Assembly: GCA_949317995.1 (NCBI GenBank)
Contig: OX439052.1
Location: 38,999,932 to 39,063,931, forward strand
Reading direction: 5' to 3'
Length of the DNA: 64,000 nt
From: Acholoe squamosa
Lineage: Eukaryota; Annelida; Polychaeta; Phyllodocida; Polynoidae
The notes under the pieces are model-generated. The model did no database searches, was not told the DNA's origin, and was given only the letters and a program-made list of their open reading frames with translations. The position numbers and the translations under genes are program-made. Shown here in pieces: positions 39,993-51,800 of the stretch (its first letter is position 1; each line of letters begins with the position of its first letter).

Positions 39993-40968
39993 GAGTTGTA
40001 TAAAATGGATGAAAAGTTTCTTGATAAATAGATGTCAGGTAACTAAAGCAAATGGGGATATATCAACACAAAGAATTTTGAACTGTGGTGTGGCACAGGG
40101 CACAGTACTAGGTCCGTTACTATTTATTGTATACTTAAATGATATTATAAATTGTTTCCAAAACAGTGAGTATTATCTATATGCGGACGATGTAGCCGTT
40201 GTATTAAATGGCCGTAGTACGGATATAATGGCTGAGTTAGTACAGGCCGATCTCATGAGAGTGCAGCAATGGTGTGAAAAAAATATGCTCACAATGAATG
40301 TAAAAAAGATCAAAGCATTATGGTGTCACTCTGACAGAATAATAATACATGTACCTGTCCTATATCTGGATGGAAATGTAATTAATACTGTGAAGCATTT
40401 TAATTATCTTGGAGTAATCATAGACAGCGATCTAAACTTTAAGCTGCATTGTAGGAAGGTGGAGTCTATGGCCAATGCAAAATTGGCCCAACTGTCAAAC
40501 ATTGTGCGCTATCTAGATAGTGAGATAGCATTAAAAATATATAAACATATGGTCCTGCCGACATTTGAATATTGTAATTTTATAATAGATAGTGGTCCCG
40601 AAACATTGGTGAATCATCTTGAAGTGATACAGAATAATTGCCTGCGTATGTGTATGCGAATCAGAGATCCACAGGATGTGCATGTAGAAGATTTGTTGGC
40701 TAGAAGTGATACTGTACCATTATTAGTTAGAAGAGAGCGAATAATACAAGTGATTATACATCAATATGCGAAGGATCCAGAAAACATAATTGTTCCGACT
40801 AGGGTATTGCGCGGTAATAATAAACTGAAATTAAAGGTGAGTCGTCCAACATGTGAACTATATAGGAAAAGCCCCCTTTATAGAGGTATGTTATTATGGG
40901 ACCGGTTATCTGCAGAGGTACAATGTCTTGAGGAAAAAGATGTGTTCAAAAGGAAAATACTGAGTTAG
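39991..40968 (+). pseudogene. RT C-terminal part with YADD catalytic motif
   Basis: Continues the RT after a frameshift: GTVLGPLLFIVYLNDI, YLYADDVAVVL, then the thumb region and a C-terminal domain ending at 40968. No lesion seen within it. Confidence 0.85.
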
Positions 40969-41324
40969 TGTGATCCTATGTTGACATATGAATTATATAA
41001 TGAAATATATACCAGACTTAAAAGATGTATTTTGAGATTCATGGAAACCCACTTGTTTATTCTCTAGTTGTTAAATGGAAATGGTGACTGAACTTTGTGT
41101 AAATTTACTATGGCTGATTTATAAGAAGAGCGCCATTGTGATGTGATATTTATTGGCCAATAAACACGTTTCAAACATCAAACATGTGGTGGAGACTTTG
41201 AAAATGCAATTCTGAACACTTCCTCAGGAAACCTGAAATTTAAGTTTTAATGCTAGATATTCATTACGGGACTATGGAGTCAGGATGTGTCAGGATGTAT
41301 ATTAGGGTTAGCATTATAGGAGTT

Positions 41325-42740
41325 TAAAGTGTTGATACTGTGTCACATCCATTGCTGATAAATAAATTAAAAGACTTGGGTTTATCAAGAAATACTTGTA
41401 GTTTGTTCTCCAGCTATTTAACTGGCAGAACACAGAGGGTTGTGGTAAATAATTCTGTATCACAGGTAAAGGCAGTGAAGTATGGGGTACCACAAGGGTC
41501 AATACTAGGTCCCATATTGTTTACATTATATATAAATGAACTGCCAACATGTTTCCCCTTGTGTTAAACTGTCTTATATGCTGATGATGCTGTGATGTCA
41601 GTGCATAATTTTGGACAGATGAGGCAGATAGTTCCTGCTGTGAACCAATGGTGTTGTTCCAACCTGTTGACTATCAATAAGGATAAAACAAAATGGATGC
41701 ACTTTGGTCCAAATAGTGAAGATACGAATGACAACCAGGTTGATATAAATAATCAGCAACTAGAATGTGTTAAGGAGTTTAAATACCTTGGTGTATTGAT
41801 AGATGATGAATTGTCTTTTGATAAGCAGAGGCAAAAAAACAAATCAAATGTCATGTTTAGGGTGCACCAGTTAGCAAAGATTAGGAGATATCTTGATGTA
41901 CCAGGTGCAGTTAAGTTGTATAAAAGTAAGATCCTACCAATATTTGACTATGCCGATATCATATGGGACAACCACCAAGCAACATATGCCCAAGATTTAC
42001 AATTAATCCAGAACAGGGCATTAAGAATTGCCTACAAGGTTAGGTTAGAAAAGAACCCCTTGCACACTACTAATGAGCTTCGTGATATGAGTAAATGTAA
42101 GAAATTAGAAGATAGACGTGACACACATCTTTTAATTTATGCATATAGTATTCAAAATCAACCAAATGTTATTGATGTTAGACCCAGGAATACTAGACAG
42201 CAATTAGGCCTCAGATACATTCAAAGGATATCCAGGAATCCGGTTGTATATAAGAGTTTCCATCAGGAGGCCATTAGAAGATGGAATAAGCTAAAGATAA
42301 ATTATACACTGATTAAGGAAAAAGAGGTATTTAAAGAAGAAATTAAAAGAGATTATCCTAAATGTTACATCAATGATAAATATACCATACTTGTCTAGTA
42401 TACACACTCTTTTTGAATTGTATGATAAACTATGATTGCGTGCTGGGTCCTCTTATGACAGCTATGTATGAATCTTCCATGTATACCTGGTTAATGACAG
42501 ATATGTGTGTGGTGCATTAAAATGAAACAGACTGTTTGTATTATACATTGGTATCATGTAATCTACACCATTACATGAACTATTTGTACCGTGTAATCTA
42601 CACCATTACATGAACTCTGAACTCATCATTCATCCCCATCTCATTATGTGTTATATTACATTGTGCAGATATAACTATGAGTGGTCTCTATGTGACATGT
42701 AACATTGTGTGCCATTACACTGATTATTAAATAGATTGAA
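41325..42740 (+). mobile_element. Second non-LTR retrotransposon fragment
   Basis: A 5'-truncated RT begins near VDTVSHPLLINKLKDLGL (about 41330) and includes YGVPQGSILGPILFTLYINEL and LYADDAVM. An in-frame TAA (41565-41567) separates the two motifs; after it the same frame runs open to 42398. It resembles the first element in type but differs in sequence. The 3' untranslated region has two near-identical copies of a roughly 30-bp word around GTAATCTACACCATTACATG (42556-42613). The 3' end is approximate. Confidence 0.82.
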
Positions 42741-43428
42741 TAAGTCACCTATAAAGAAGGCCCGAGCATCATAACGGCTTCGCCGAGCTCGGAGACAGGT
42801 TATGTTTTTGCATAATTTCTGTGAACCTTAATGAAACACTTTAAAAAAAAGTGTAAAAGGTAGGCATTCTGACTTGTTGCTGTATGGAGAAACCAGGCCT
42901 ATGATACAGTGTACTCGTAGGCCAAACATGCCTATGGTTTGTACTGTGTGGACATACTAGGCTTCCCCGCACAGTCTGGCTTCAGGGACGATAAGGGTTA
43001 TTGATGCTTATCAGAATAAGTATTGGTCCTATGCACCTTATGACGATAATATATGTGTTAATCCCATAACACTTCTTGGGCATTGTCTTTGTGTTCCTTT
43101 CCTGGTTCCAGCTTAATGTTTCCTCCCTGATTCCAGCTTAATGTTACAATATTGTATTCTATGTGACATCACATCACTGATTAAAAGGGAGTTGCGTATC
43201 CGTATCTAGTCAACAGGAGAGGCATGGCGACAGCTCTAGGGAAGATAACAGCGTTAAGCAAATTTAGGATGGCCCCCATGTATGTTCAGAAGTAGCAAAT
43301 ACACCCATAATTATTGGCACTTTGGGTCTACTCATAGTTACTGACACTTTGCCACTTATATTATGTAGGCCACACTAGGAGCAACTCATTGTGATATACA
43401 GTTAGTCCCATAGAAGGAGCCGCTCACC
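42741..43428. other. Upstream region of gene C, no defined feature
   Basis: About 690 bp with no ORF of note. It ends at the gene C start codon in CACCATGG and should carry the promoter. I do not see a convincing TATA box. Confidence 0.4.
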
Positions 43429-46400
43429 ATGGAGCAGAAAGCTCTAATATTAGTGCTTCTACTACACTATGGATTTACACAAGGTAGATTTACTCTTATT
43501 CTTATACAACACTTTTCTATGTTCAAAGTTCTTCTTTATTTTATCAAGTATATGAATAGTGATCTTTCTGTAGTGTTGCATCCTCCACAAGTTTACAAAC
43601 TACAGATGCCGATACATTTCCAACACTTTATTTGAAGAATGGGTACTAGACTATCTAGTCTTATAATAATTCAGATTTTGAATTTACAACGATATATACA
43701 TCTGCCAGAATGTAGTATCAAAACAAGCTGTATAAATGTCTTACACAGACCCTATGATATTATTGACATGTGGGCTAAATGGCCTATCATTTTGCAGCAC
43801 TGTTGTGCTGGGGAGTTTTAGTTCTAGTATAATATTATATTAGAAAATGTTATCACTTGTTTGTTATGAATTCTCTTACTTGTCTTTCAGATATTCCAGA
43901 TATTCCTGGAAGGCTAAAATCTCTCAGGGTGGTTGATGTAAAATATAGAAGTGTCACCTTAGAAGTTGAAAACCCTAAAATTGATGGAGGTAGTGAAATC
44001 ACATATAGGTTTGAATTTGATGGAAAAGTAGAAACTTGGCTTTCTGATAATCAAACTGTCTCAAGTAAGTGTACATTGATATCTCGTGACCATTAAAATT
44101 TTATTAATTTCCCTACCAAATCCTAGACTACTTGAGGATTAGCACCCAGGACTTTGAATATACACTTTTTGTTTCCCCTGTGCCAATGCAGACGATTTAT
44201 GCATGAAGGCTATAAAAAGGGGCTAAACCTTTTTACGCCCTCCCCCCAAGATGGGTCAAAATATTTTGCCACTCCCCTATTGATAAATAATTAATTCATG
44301 TAAGACTACTCCCTTAAGTAATTCCACCCAACATTCCATCCTCACATTTACCCAAGATTGAATAACAGATATCTAATGCTCTTGAATTGCCATATTTCCT
44401 ATTTCTAGCATTTAGGTACATGATAGAAGATTTGGAGCCATCAACATTCTACATTATCAGTGTACGTGCACAGAACAGATTCGGTGTTAGTCCTCCTACT
44501 CAGCTCTCATTCACCACAGATTCCCTGAGTAAGTCTTAATCTATTGTCAATTGGGTATATAGTATATCAGTAGTTGTGTTACTTTTTACAGTTCCGATGA
44601 AGTGTTGAATTGTCATGAGGCTTCTTTTCAATACAGTTCTTTTTAGAGCAATCATTTTGAAATTTCTGAATTAGGGAGTAATCATTTTTTAACAACAGGG
44701 GGGGCTGGTGGGTTTGCGCACGGATGCATGAAAAAAATATTGACCCCCCCCCTCTTGATGGGTCAAAAAATTTTTGACCACCCATCAGGGGCCGAAAATC
44801 GTGCGCAAACAAATGTCATGCCCTTTTAACCTATAGTAACGTGCGGGCTTTTTCGCTGAAAAGAGGTGAAATTATTTTGACCCCCTGGTTAAGGGGTTGA
44901 AAAAATTCTGACCCCCTCCCCTAAAACCCACCAGCCCCCCCCCCTGTTGTTAAAATTGTTCACTCCCTGAGATCAATGTTATTAAGTCAATTCCACCCAG
45001 GTTCAATTACAGTTCAAAAGTTGGTTTGTTGAATATGCCTTTTTTTGCTTCCATTCTGATATGAAATTATCATAAATGTAAACATCTAATTTTTATGCAT
45101 TTGCAACTTTTTCCTCAGGGCCACCAGGTCAAGTAGAAATTACGTCATCACCTGTAGGGTCAGAACTTGACTCCTACCTCCTAACGTGGAAGACACCCGA
45201 TAATGGTGGAAAGCCAATCTTTTATTACAGTCTAAAGTACAAAGAGGTAAGATAAACATCATACAGAATGATTCATTAGAAATCAATGTCAAATTATGCT
45301 TCTATCAGTTTCAAGGAAAGGGTAGAGCAAAACTTTCTAGCATTTTCCAAAAGTTGAGTAATTTAGAGTTAGAAATCAAGACTGATTGTTATTTCTGAAA
45401 GGCAAGTCATGATGGCCCCAATTTTCTTTTTTAACAAAAAAGTGTATTCTTTAACACATAAATTTGAAATATCCCATTACTGCTGCAGGTTAGATCCGAT
45501 GATTTTCAAATGTTTCTATTGGGTGAAGATGCCTCATCACCAGTCACATCTCATTTGTTGACATATGATATCAAGCCAAACACCAGATACTCTGTTTCTA
45601 TGCTGGCTGCAAGTGGAATGGGGAATGGTAAACCTAGTAAGCAGTTCATTTTCAAAACTGCCAGTGAAAAAGGTAGGTTGTTTAACTGATGTTTTCCCCT
45701 CTTGAATGGTCTAACCATACAAAAGCGCTGTGAATACTTTCACATAGTCCACTTAACATCTGTCTTCATAATTGTCAAATCCCGACCCAAAATATTTGGT
45801 ATCTGTTATTTTCCTCACAAGTAGAGGACTATAAGACGCTTTCAAGAGCAATGATTTTATATATAATCACATTCCCCGTTCTCAGGAAATGCTGTTATTC
45901 TCATTCTCAGAACAGCTGTGACCATATTAAACACTAAATTACTGAGGTGTGTGCTATTGATTTTTGATAATGCCTACTATTTAGTACACATTAGAACCTT
46001 TCAGTTTCTCTATTTTCAGTCATTACCTCAACAGTGAAACCAACAACTCAGCCTCCCATTGGTATGAAAAGGCATAAATTATGTTAAAAAAGCTTCTATA
46101 AAAAAAGTATCAAGTGACGCACATTTATCAAAACCTCTGCAAAGTATGTGTCAATTAGACGGTACCATTCCATTTTTGCATTTCATTCAGTTTACTGACA
46201 GTTCAGAGCCAACAATAACACCATATATATAGCGCAGTAGTATATACTATCACTGGTTGTTGGTAGGACTATTCAATGTTTGTCAGAGATGAGTACCCTT
46301 AACTTTAGACAGGAGCTTTAGAAGGAACACTGAACGCTAACAAATATGTATGATTGTACATCTGTCTTGCATCCTAGGTTTGGACAATTATATATTTGAC

Positions 46401-48640
46401 TCATTTGTTTGTTATTTTGACACGTGTCTTATATAGGTCTTCCAGGGAGCCTGAAATCTCTCAGGGTGACTGATGTAAAATATAGAGGTGTCACTTTAGA
46501 AGTTGTAAAACCTGAAATTGATGGAGGGAGTGAAACCACATATATGTTTCAGTATGATGGGAAAATTGAGACTTGGCATCCTGATGATCAAACTAAGTCC
46601 AGTAAGTATGAATTGTGTTGATATCTTATGGCAAATGATTGTTACACCAGATGCAGCACAGCAATCATATCACACAAGCCATGGCAAGTAGCAACAAATT
46701 TTTTTAAGACTTGAAGATATGGCATATTTATCTATTTTTTATCATAGTTGAGAGCAAATATGATCAGAATATTGATGCATTACCATTCTAGAAGAACTTA
46801 GGAAAAGCCACTGATGGATATTCACACCCTTTACCATTATTTATAAAAGCAGGATTCAAATTCACAATGGAAGGCTTGGAGCCAGCGACATTTTATGTGG
46901 TCAGTGTACGCGCCCTTAACAGATTTGGTAGTGGTCCTCCGTCTCAGGTGTCATTTACTACAAAGTCCTTGAGTAAGTGTATAAATTGAGCTCTTCATTT
47001 CTGTATACTGTCTCAACAGTGGTATCACAGTGACATATCATACAAATCTTAAATATGATTTGGGCATTTGATAGGCCTGATCATTAGCAATATAGCAGAG
47101 TTGTATTTCATCACCAAATACCCCAAGGACTGCTCTCGGTGGTAATAAAAAAAGAGACTTATTGACATCAACCAGTTACTGGTATGCTCTTTGGCTGTTT
47201 TGAATTTTAACCAGGGCCCCTTTTCAATAAATCTGACAATCTATTTATCTTTCTGATCTGGATACCGGGTATCTTCTTTGACACTGGAGGCTGTTTCACC
47301 ACATATAATACAATAAACATGGGCGTCCATATTTTAAACATGGACGTCCGTGTATTACATTTATGTCCATATTTGAACACCTACTGCCTAATGTGGTGAA
47401 ACGGCCTCCTGATGATCTGGTTATCCATCCTTAGGTGCATGCTGTCATCAGGAAATAGTCCCACGTAAATGAACCAGCAATTAATACACCAGTCATAGCA
47501 TTTTGGGTTGTAATCTAGATCTATATATTGTGGGACATAGTGGATTCATTGATGCTTTTAGGGTTTTGTTGTAATCAGCTTTATTGAACTAAGCAATAGA
47601 TTGTTCTCCTATAAAACCAAGTAAATATTAAGACTTTTGCATCTTTTTTTAGAGCGCCCAGGTCAGGTAGAAATTACGTCATTACCTGTAGGATCAGAAC
47701 CTGACTCCTACCTCCTAACATGGAAGACACCCGATAATGGTGGAAAGCCAATCTTTTATTACAGCATAAAGTACAAGGAGGTAAGATGAACATCATACAG
47801 AAATTGATGTAAGTTAGTGATTCTATGGGTTTCAAGGAAAGGGAAAAAGAAAACTTTCTTGTCGGTGCCACTGTCCTATAGATGCTTAAAGACATCTGAG
47901 GTAATGAGTGTATCAAGGTCTAACTGAACTTTAAAACCTACTTTTGTATTTTTGTTGTGCACAATTAGATTCCCACATACATAATATTCCTGGCATCCTT
48001 TGAGGGTTGAGTAATTGAGACTGATTGCTTTTTCTGAAGGTCAATTCATGAGGTAACTTAAAATTCTTTTTTAAAGTGAAAAAGTGGATTGTTTAACATG
48101 AGAATTTGGAAGTGTCAGTTTATTCCAGAATATCATGTCGAAAAAATTCCCCTTACTGTTTCAGGTTGGATCAGATGATTTTCAAATGTTTTTATTGGCT
48201 GAGGATGCCTTGTCACCAGTCACATCTCATTTGTTGACATATGAAATCAAGCCAAACACCAGATACTCTGTTTCTATGCTGGCTGCAAGTGGTATTGGGA
48301 ACGGTACACCTAGTAAAGATTTCATCTTCAGGACTGCCAGTGAAAAAGGTACATTCTTATACAAATCACTTTACACAGCAAGATGTTTCTTGTCAAAATG
48401 AAATCAGGATTTTATTTTATTATTCCTCAGACTCTGAATCTAAAGGGCCTACCAGTGTAGCTGCACTTTTGGTTGGATAATTAGTAATTAGGTCAAATAT
48501 TATAAGTGCATCTGGTTTTGAATTCTTTTGCAGAAGGTAGAGACTTATCTCGAATGTTGGCAGAATTGGACTTTCAAGAACAAAGGAATAAAATTGAAAT
48601 ACGTCATCTAACTACAATTGATTATCATGGAAACACTTGA
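43429..48640 (+). CDS. Gene C: secreted protein with four FN3 domains and a short helical tail
   Basis: Exons by eye: 43429-43483 (signal peptide MEQKALILVLLLHYGFTQ), 43891-44064 and 44409-44528 (FN3-1), 45119-45246 and 45489-45672 (FN3-2), 46020-46061 (Thr/Pro linker), 46437-46601 and 46853-46972 (FN3-3), 47653-47780 and 48165-48348 (FN3-4), and 48534-48640 (tail, TGA). Splice phases agree throughout. FN3-1/2 and FN3-3/4 are near copies, including parts of their introns, so the pair arose by internal duplication. Typical FN3 motifs are visible (LEPSTFYIISVRAQNRFG, LLTWKTPDNGGKPIFYY). No membrane helix is seen. The last exon encodes RDLSRMLAELDFQEQRN and more, resembling the tail of gene A. 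AATAAA lies at 48670-48675. Function is inferred only as adhesion or recognition. Confidence 0.87.
44674..44967. mobile_element. Harbinger-like MITE with GGGAGT ends (294 bp)
   Basis: Inverted ends of about 45 bp (GGGAGTAATCATTTTTTAAC...GGTGGGTTT) with flanking TTA and TGA, close to the 3-bp TWA duplications of PIF/Harbinger elements. It belongs to the same family as the ends of the element at 52717-55577. It lies in a gene C intron. Confidence 0.65.
47286..47409. mobile_element. MITE with GGAGGCTGTTTCACCACAT ends (124 bp)
   Basis: Terminal inverted repeats of 19 bp match at 18 positions. The centre contains a second inverted pair around ATGGACGTCC. It lies in a gene C intron. Confidence 0.75.
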
Positions 48641-48848
48641 GAATAACTAGGCTATATACAAATTGAAATAATAAAAAACAAAAACTGACAACTAATGTGT
48701 TGATTTTTGCTTATTCATGTATGGCCAAACCTTTCTCCTGCCTGTACTCAGAATCTTCAGAAGTAAACTCATATTTCCATTATTGTTATATTTAATACCA
48801 ATCATATTCCAAGACAATAGGATTAAGTCTGTCCTATATATAAAGACC

Positions 48849-51800
48849 ATGGGTCGATTACACACTTCCAAGTACCTCATGTTATTTACTATAACTATGG
48901 GTAAGTAGTTTAGACTGGTGTCAAATTCTTATCCTGGGTGATCATCTTTATACTCTCTCTGTCTCTGGAAGGATTTAAAATTTAAGTATTTATAAACAAT
49001 CATAAGTTTTATGTCTCAAGTTGTTTGAGGGAGACTTTGAATAAATCAGGGGAGAATAAGATTGATTTATAGACTAAGTATATTGTTGATTACTGTAGTT
49101 AGATTTGCTAGCTAGCCACCCTAAGGCAATGATATTTCCTAATTCAATCACTGAAACATTTTATATAATGTTATTTAACATTACAGTGGTGGGTGATATG
49201 AGATCAGTTTTGGGTGGTTCTGTTGTGCCGCGTCAGCCTCAGGATGTGGTCCAGGACCAAAGAACTCATGTGCCATTCTACTGTAAGATAAAATCAAGCA
49301 CACAGGTACGATGATGTACATTTGTGCTGCAAGTTCATAACAAGGGGAAGGAGAGGGGGGTATAACAGAATGCCTTAGTAAACTAATATTATTTGCAAAA
49401 TACTTGAGCTCCTATTGGGGGGGGGGTTCTCCAATTTAATAGCTGTGTATCAAATAGGTATCTAGTGCTCTAATGCATTTGGAGTCTTAAATTGAATTCT
49501 AAATCTGCTAACTTGGTAACCAGTTACTATCAAATTTTCAGATAGACTATGGACATGAAGACCAAGGCTCCATAGATGGTGATTACGAGTGTCGAGGATT
49601 TAATGTGCAAAAGTGGCAGACAATCACCGTTGAAGTGATTAATGCTAGTAAGTGTTTCAAAAGAATTTCAGTGTATTCACAATATGCACAGATGTATATG
49701 GTGCATAGAAAGTGCTTCGTAAAGTACCCCTGACAGCGACAGCATTATACACTTGATGCCGCTTTCTGGTTCATCTAAACATCAATTGGGCATATCATTT
49801 CCTCTTCCATGGGGGAAGGAGATAAACATATAAAGCTTTAAGTGGCTCACATAGCTCAAAAACATGTGGTTTATCTATATTGACCAACAATATATCCATT
49901 GTAGGCCTAATACCTCATGTATAAGGCACACTTCATGTAAAAGTTGCACCCTGAGTTGAGGGAAATGCTAAAAGGTGCACGTTGGGGTTAATTTTGAATA
50001 GGTTAGTACTACTCTGATAGAATTTTACCCTGCCTATAAGGTGCATCCCCTCTTTGGGAAGGCTCTATAAGGAGCAGTATGACCATGGTTTATGCAAGGT
50101 ACTAAAGTACATTAATCACTGAATCGATGTTCTGCCAATTGGCTGGTTTATTATGTTTCCAACCACCATGAATAAGACAATGTGAAGCATAGCCTAAGCT
50201 GAACTATGATTGCTAATCAAACCAGTACAAAGAAGAGCTAAATATCTATACCCATATCTACCCATATCTAAATACTTCTTCAGATTGATTTACTTGCCAC
50301 CATATTACAATGAATTTTTAGTACGAAATCACATTTTTGGCTTCTCGCACACTTAATATCGGTCATAGGTATGCAAAACTATATATACAATTAAAGGTCT
50401 ACATGAGCCTGATCTGGTGGATGTCATTAAAATTGGTATTAAATGATTAATGAAGAAATACAACATGCTGATGTCAAAATACCTATTTGTCCCCATTTCG
50501 TTGGAACAAGCCAAATTTGCTGTTTATCCATGTTGACAAGCAGTCTTGATTGCACCAGCTTATAGGCTGCATCTGAAGCCATAAGACAGAGTATTCTATA
50601 GTGGGATGACATTTCCTGAAGTAAGTCCTCTCACTGTAGTAACTACCATGATATACACTTTCTACACCATGTAAATTTATTTCAGGCTTTATGTACATGA
50701 TCTTCTTGTCCTATTAAACTTGGCAGGTGCCCCAGGGATCCCACAGAGCTGTGCGGTAACAGACGAATCACCAACTACAATTATCCTAACAGTCGAACCT
50801 CCTTTATCTGACGGCGGAAATGCAATTAATGGTTATAGGGTGACCTATAAGAGGTGGTATCTGGACTACAAAGTAGGTGAGCGGCATAACCCATGTAAAG
50901 ATCTTTTTATGTTGAGAATTGCTTAATAAAACAATATTTTATGGTAATGCCTAGTATCTTGATTATGGACATAGCTCTGCAGTTTCCAATCAATGCCGAA
51001 ATCCAATACTGTTTTTCCCTCAGGGAACAAAACCTCAAATAAAATTCAACCTTCAAGAAACATACAGTTCTGTTTATTGGTTAAAAATCTATATTGCAGA
51101 TGAAGAGATAGGAATTGAGACCCTCACCCAAGTACAAATTACATTTTTGGAATCCGAGCCAAAAATGAGGTTGGAATTGGGCCAGCACTTTATATCTCTC
51201 ACACCACAAAATATGACAGTAAGTGCATTTTTCATCTTCACAATATATAAGATTTTGTGCAGTTTTCTAGCCAAAGATTTCAATGAAAGGTGAAAAAAAG
51301 AACTAAGTTAATATGCACATACACACACCTTTTATACTTTAAAGCACACAGATGAAAACCTGGCATCAGCTAGACTCTACACTGCAAAAATGGTGTTTAG
51401 ATCCTAAACACATTTCTAAACATATTCTTGCAACGTTTTTGTAATCACATTAATTTCCTACACATATTTAGCCAAACAATGTGCTTAGCTTAAGTGTTTA
51501 GAAATCTAGGTGTTTAGATGAATTTTTGTGTTTAGATGTTTATGAATTTTTGTGTTTAGATGTCTAAATGCTTTGACGGAGAGTTAGTGTGTGCAGACAT
51601 GTGTACATTAAAATAAAAAGATGTCTTTTGTTTGTTTTCTCATTTACTGGGGGGGGGGTATTTATATGTCAAAGTCTCCAAAGATGTCAGCCACACCTAT
51701 TTACGTGTGCATGTATGTACACACTGCATCAGAATGAGAGGTTTGAGAAAGTACAACAGCTTGGCAGGAAGGAAATTCCTTTGTCTATTCCAGAATAACA

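Larger units (their letters stand above)
38396..41183 (+). mobile_element. CR1/Jockey-like non-LTR retrotransposon, 5' truncated
   Basis: The 3' part of an endonuclease (38396-38940: VIYRPPKG, GDYNVN, SILDHFYTN, GDHVPV) is followed by RT (38993-40968: NWRPITMTNIFSKLIE, FGFMPGRS, LDLKKAFNTVN, GTVLGPLLF, YADDVAVVL) in what was one ORF. Two lesions are visible: an in-frame TAG at 38945-38947 and a frameshift near 39991. The 3' untranslated region ends with the repeated word CAAACAT (about 41170-41183), the short-repeat tail style of CR1-like elements. The 5' truncation inside the endonuclease is typical of aborted reverse transcription. Confidence 0.9.

Noticed and set aside
51024-51099. Upstream extension of the gene D FN3 exon from the acceptor at 51021-51023
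   Set aside because: In the required phase 1 it meets a stop; the acceptor ending at 51099 aligns exactly with the matching gene C exon.
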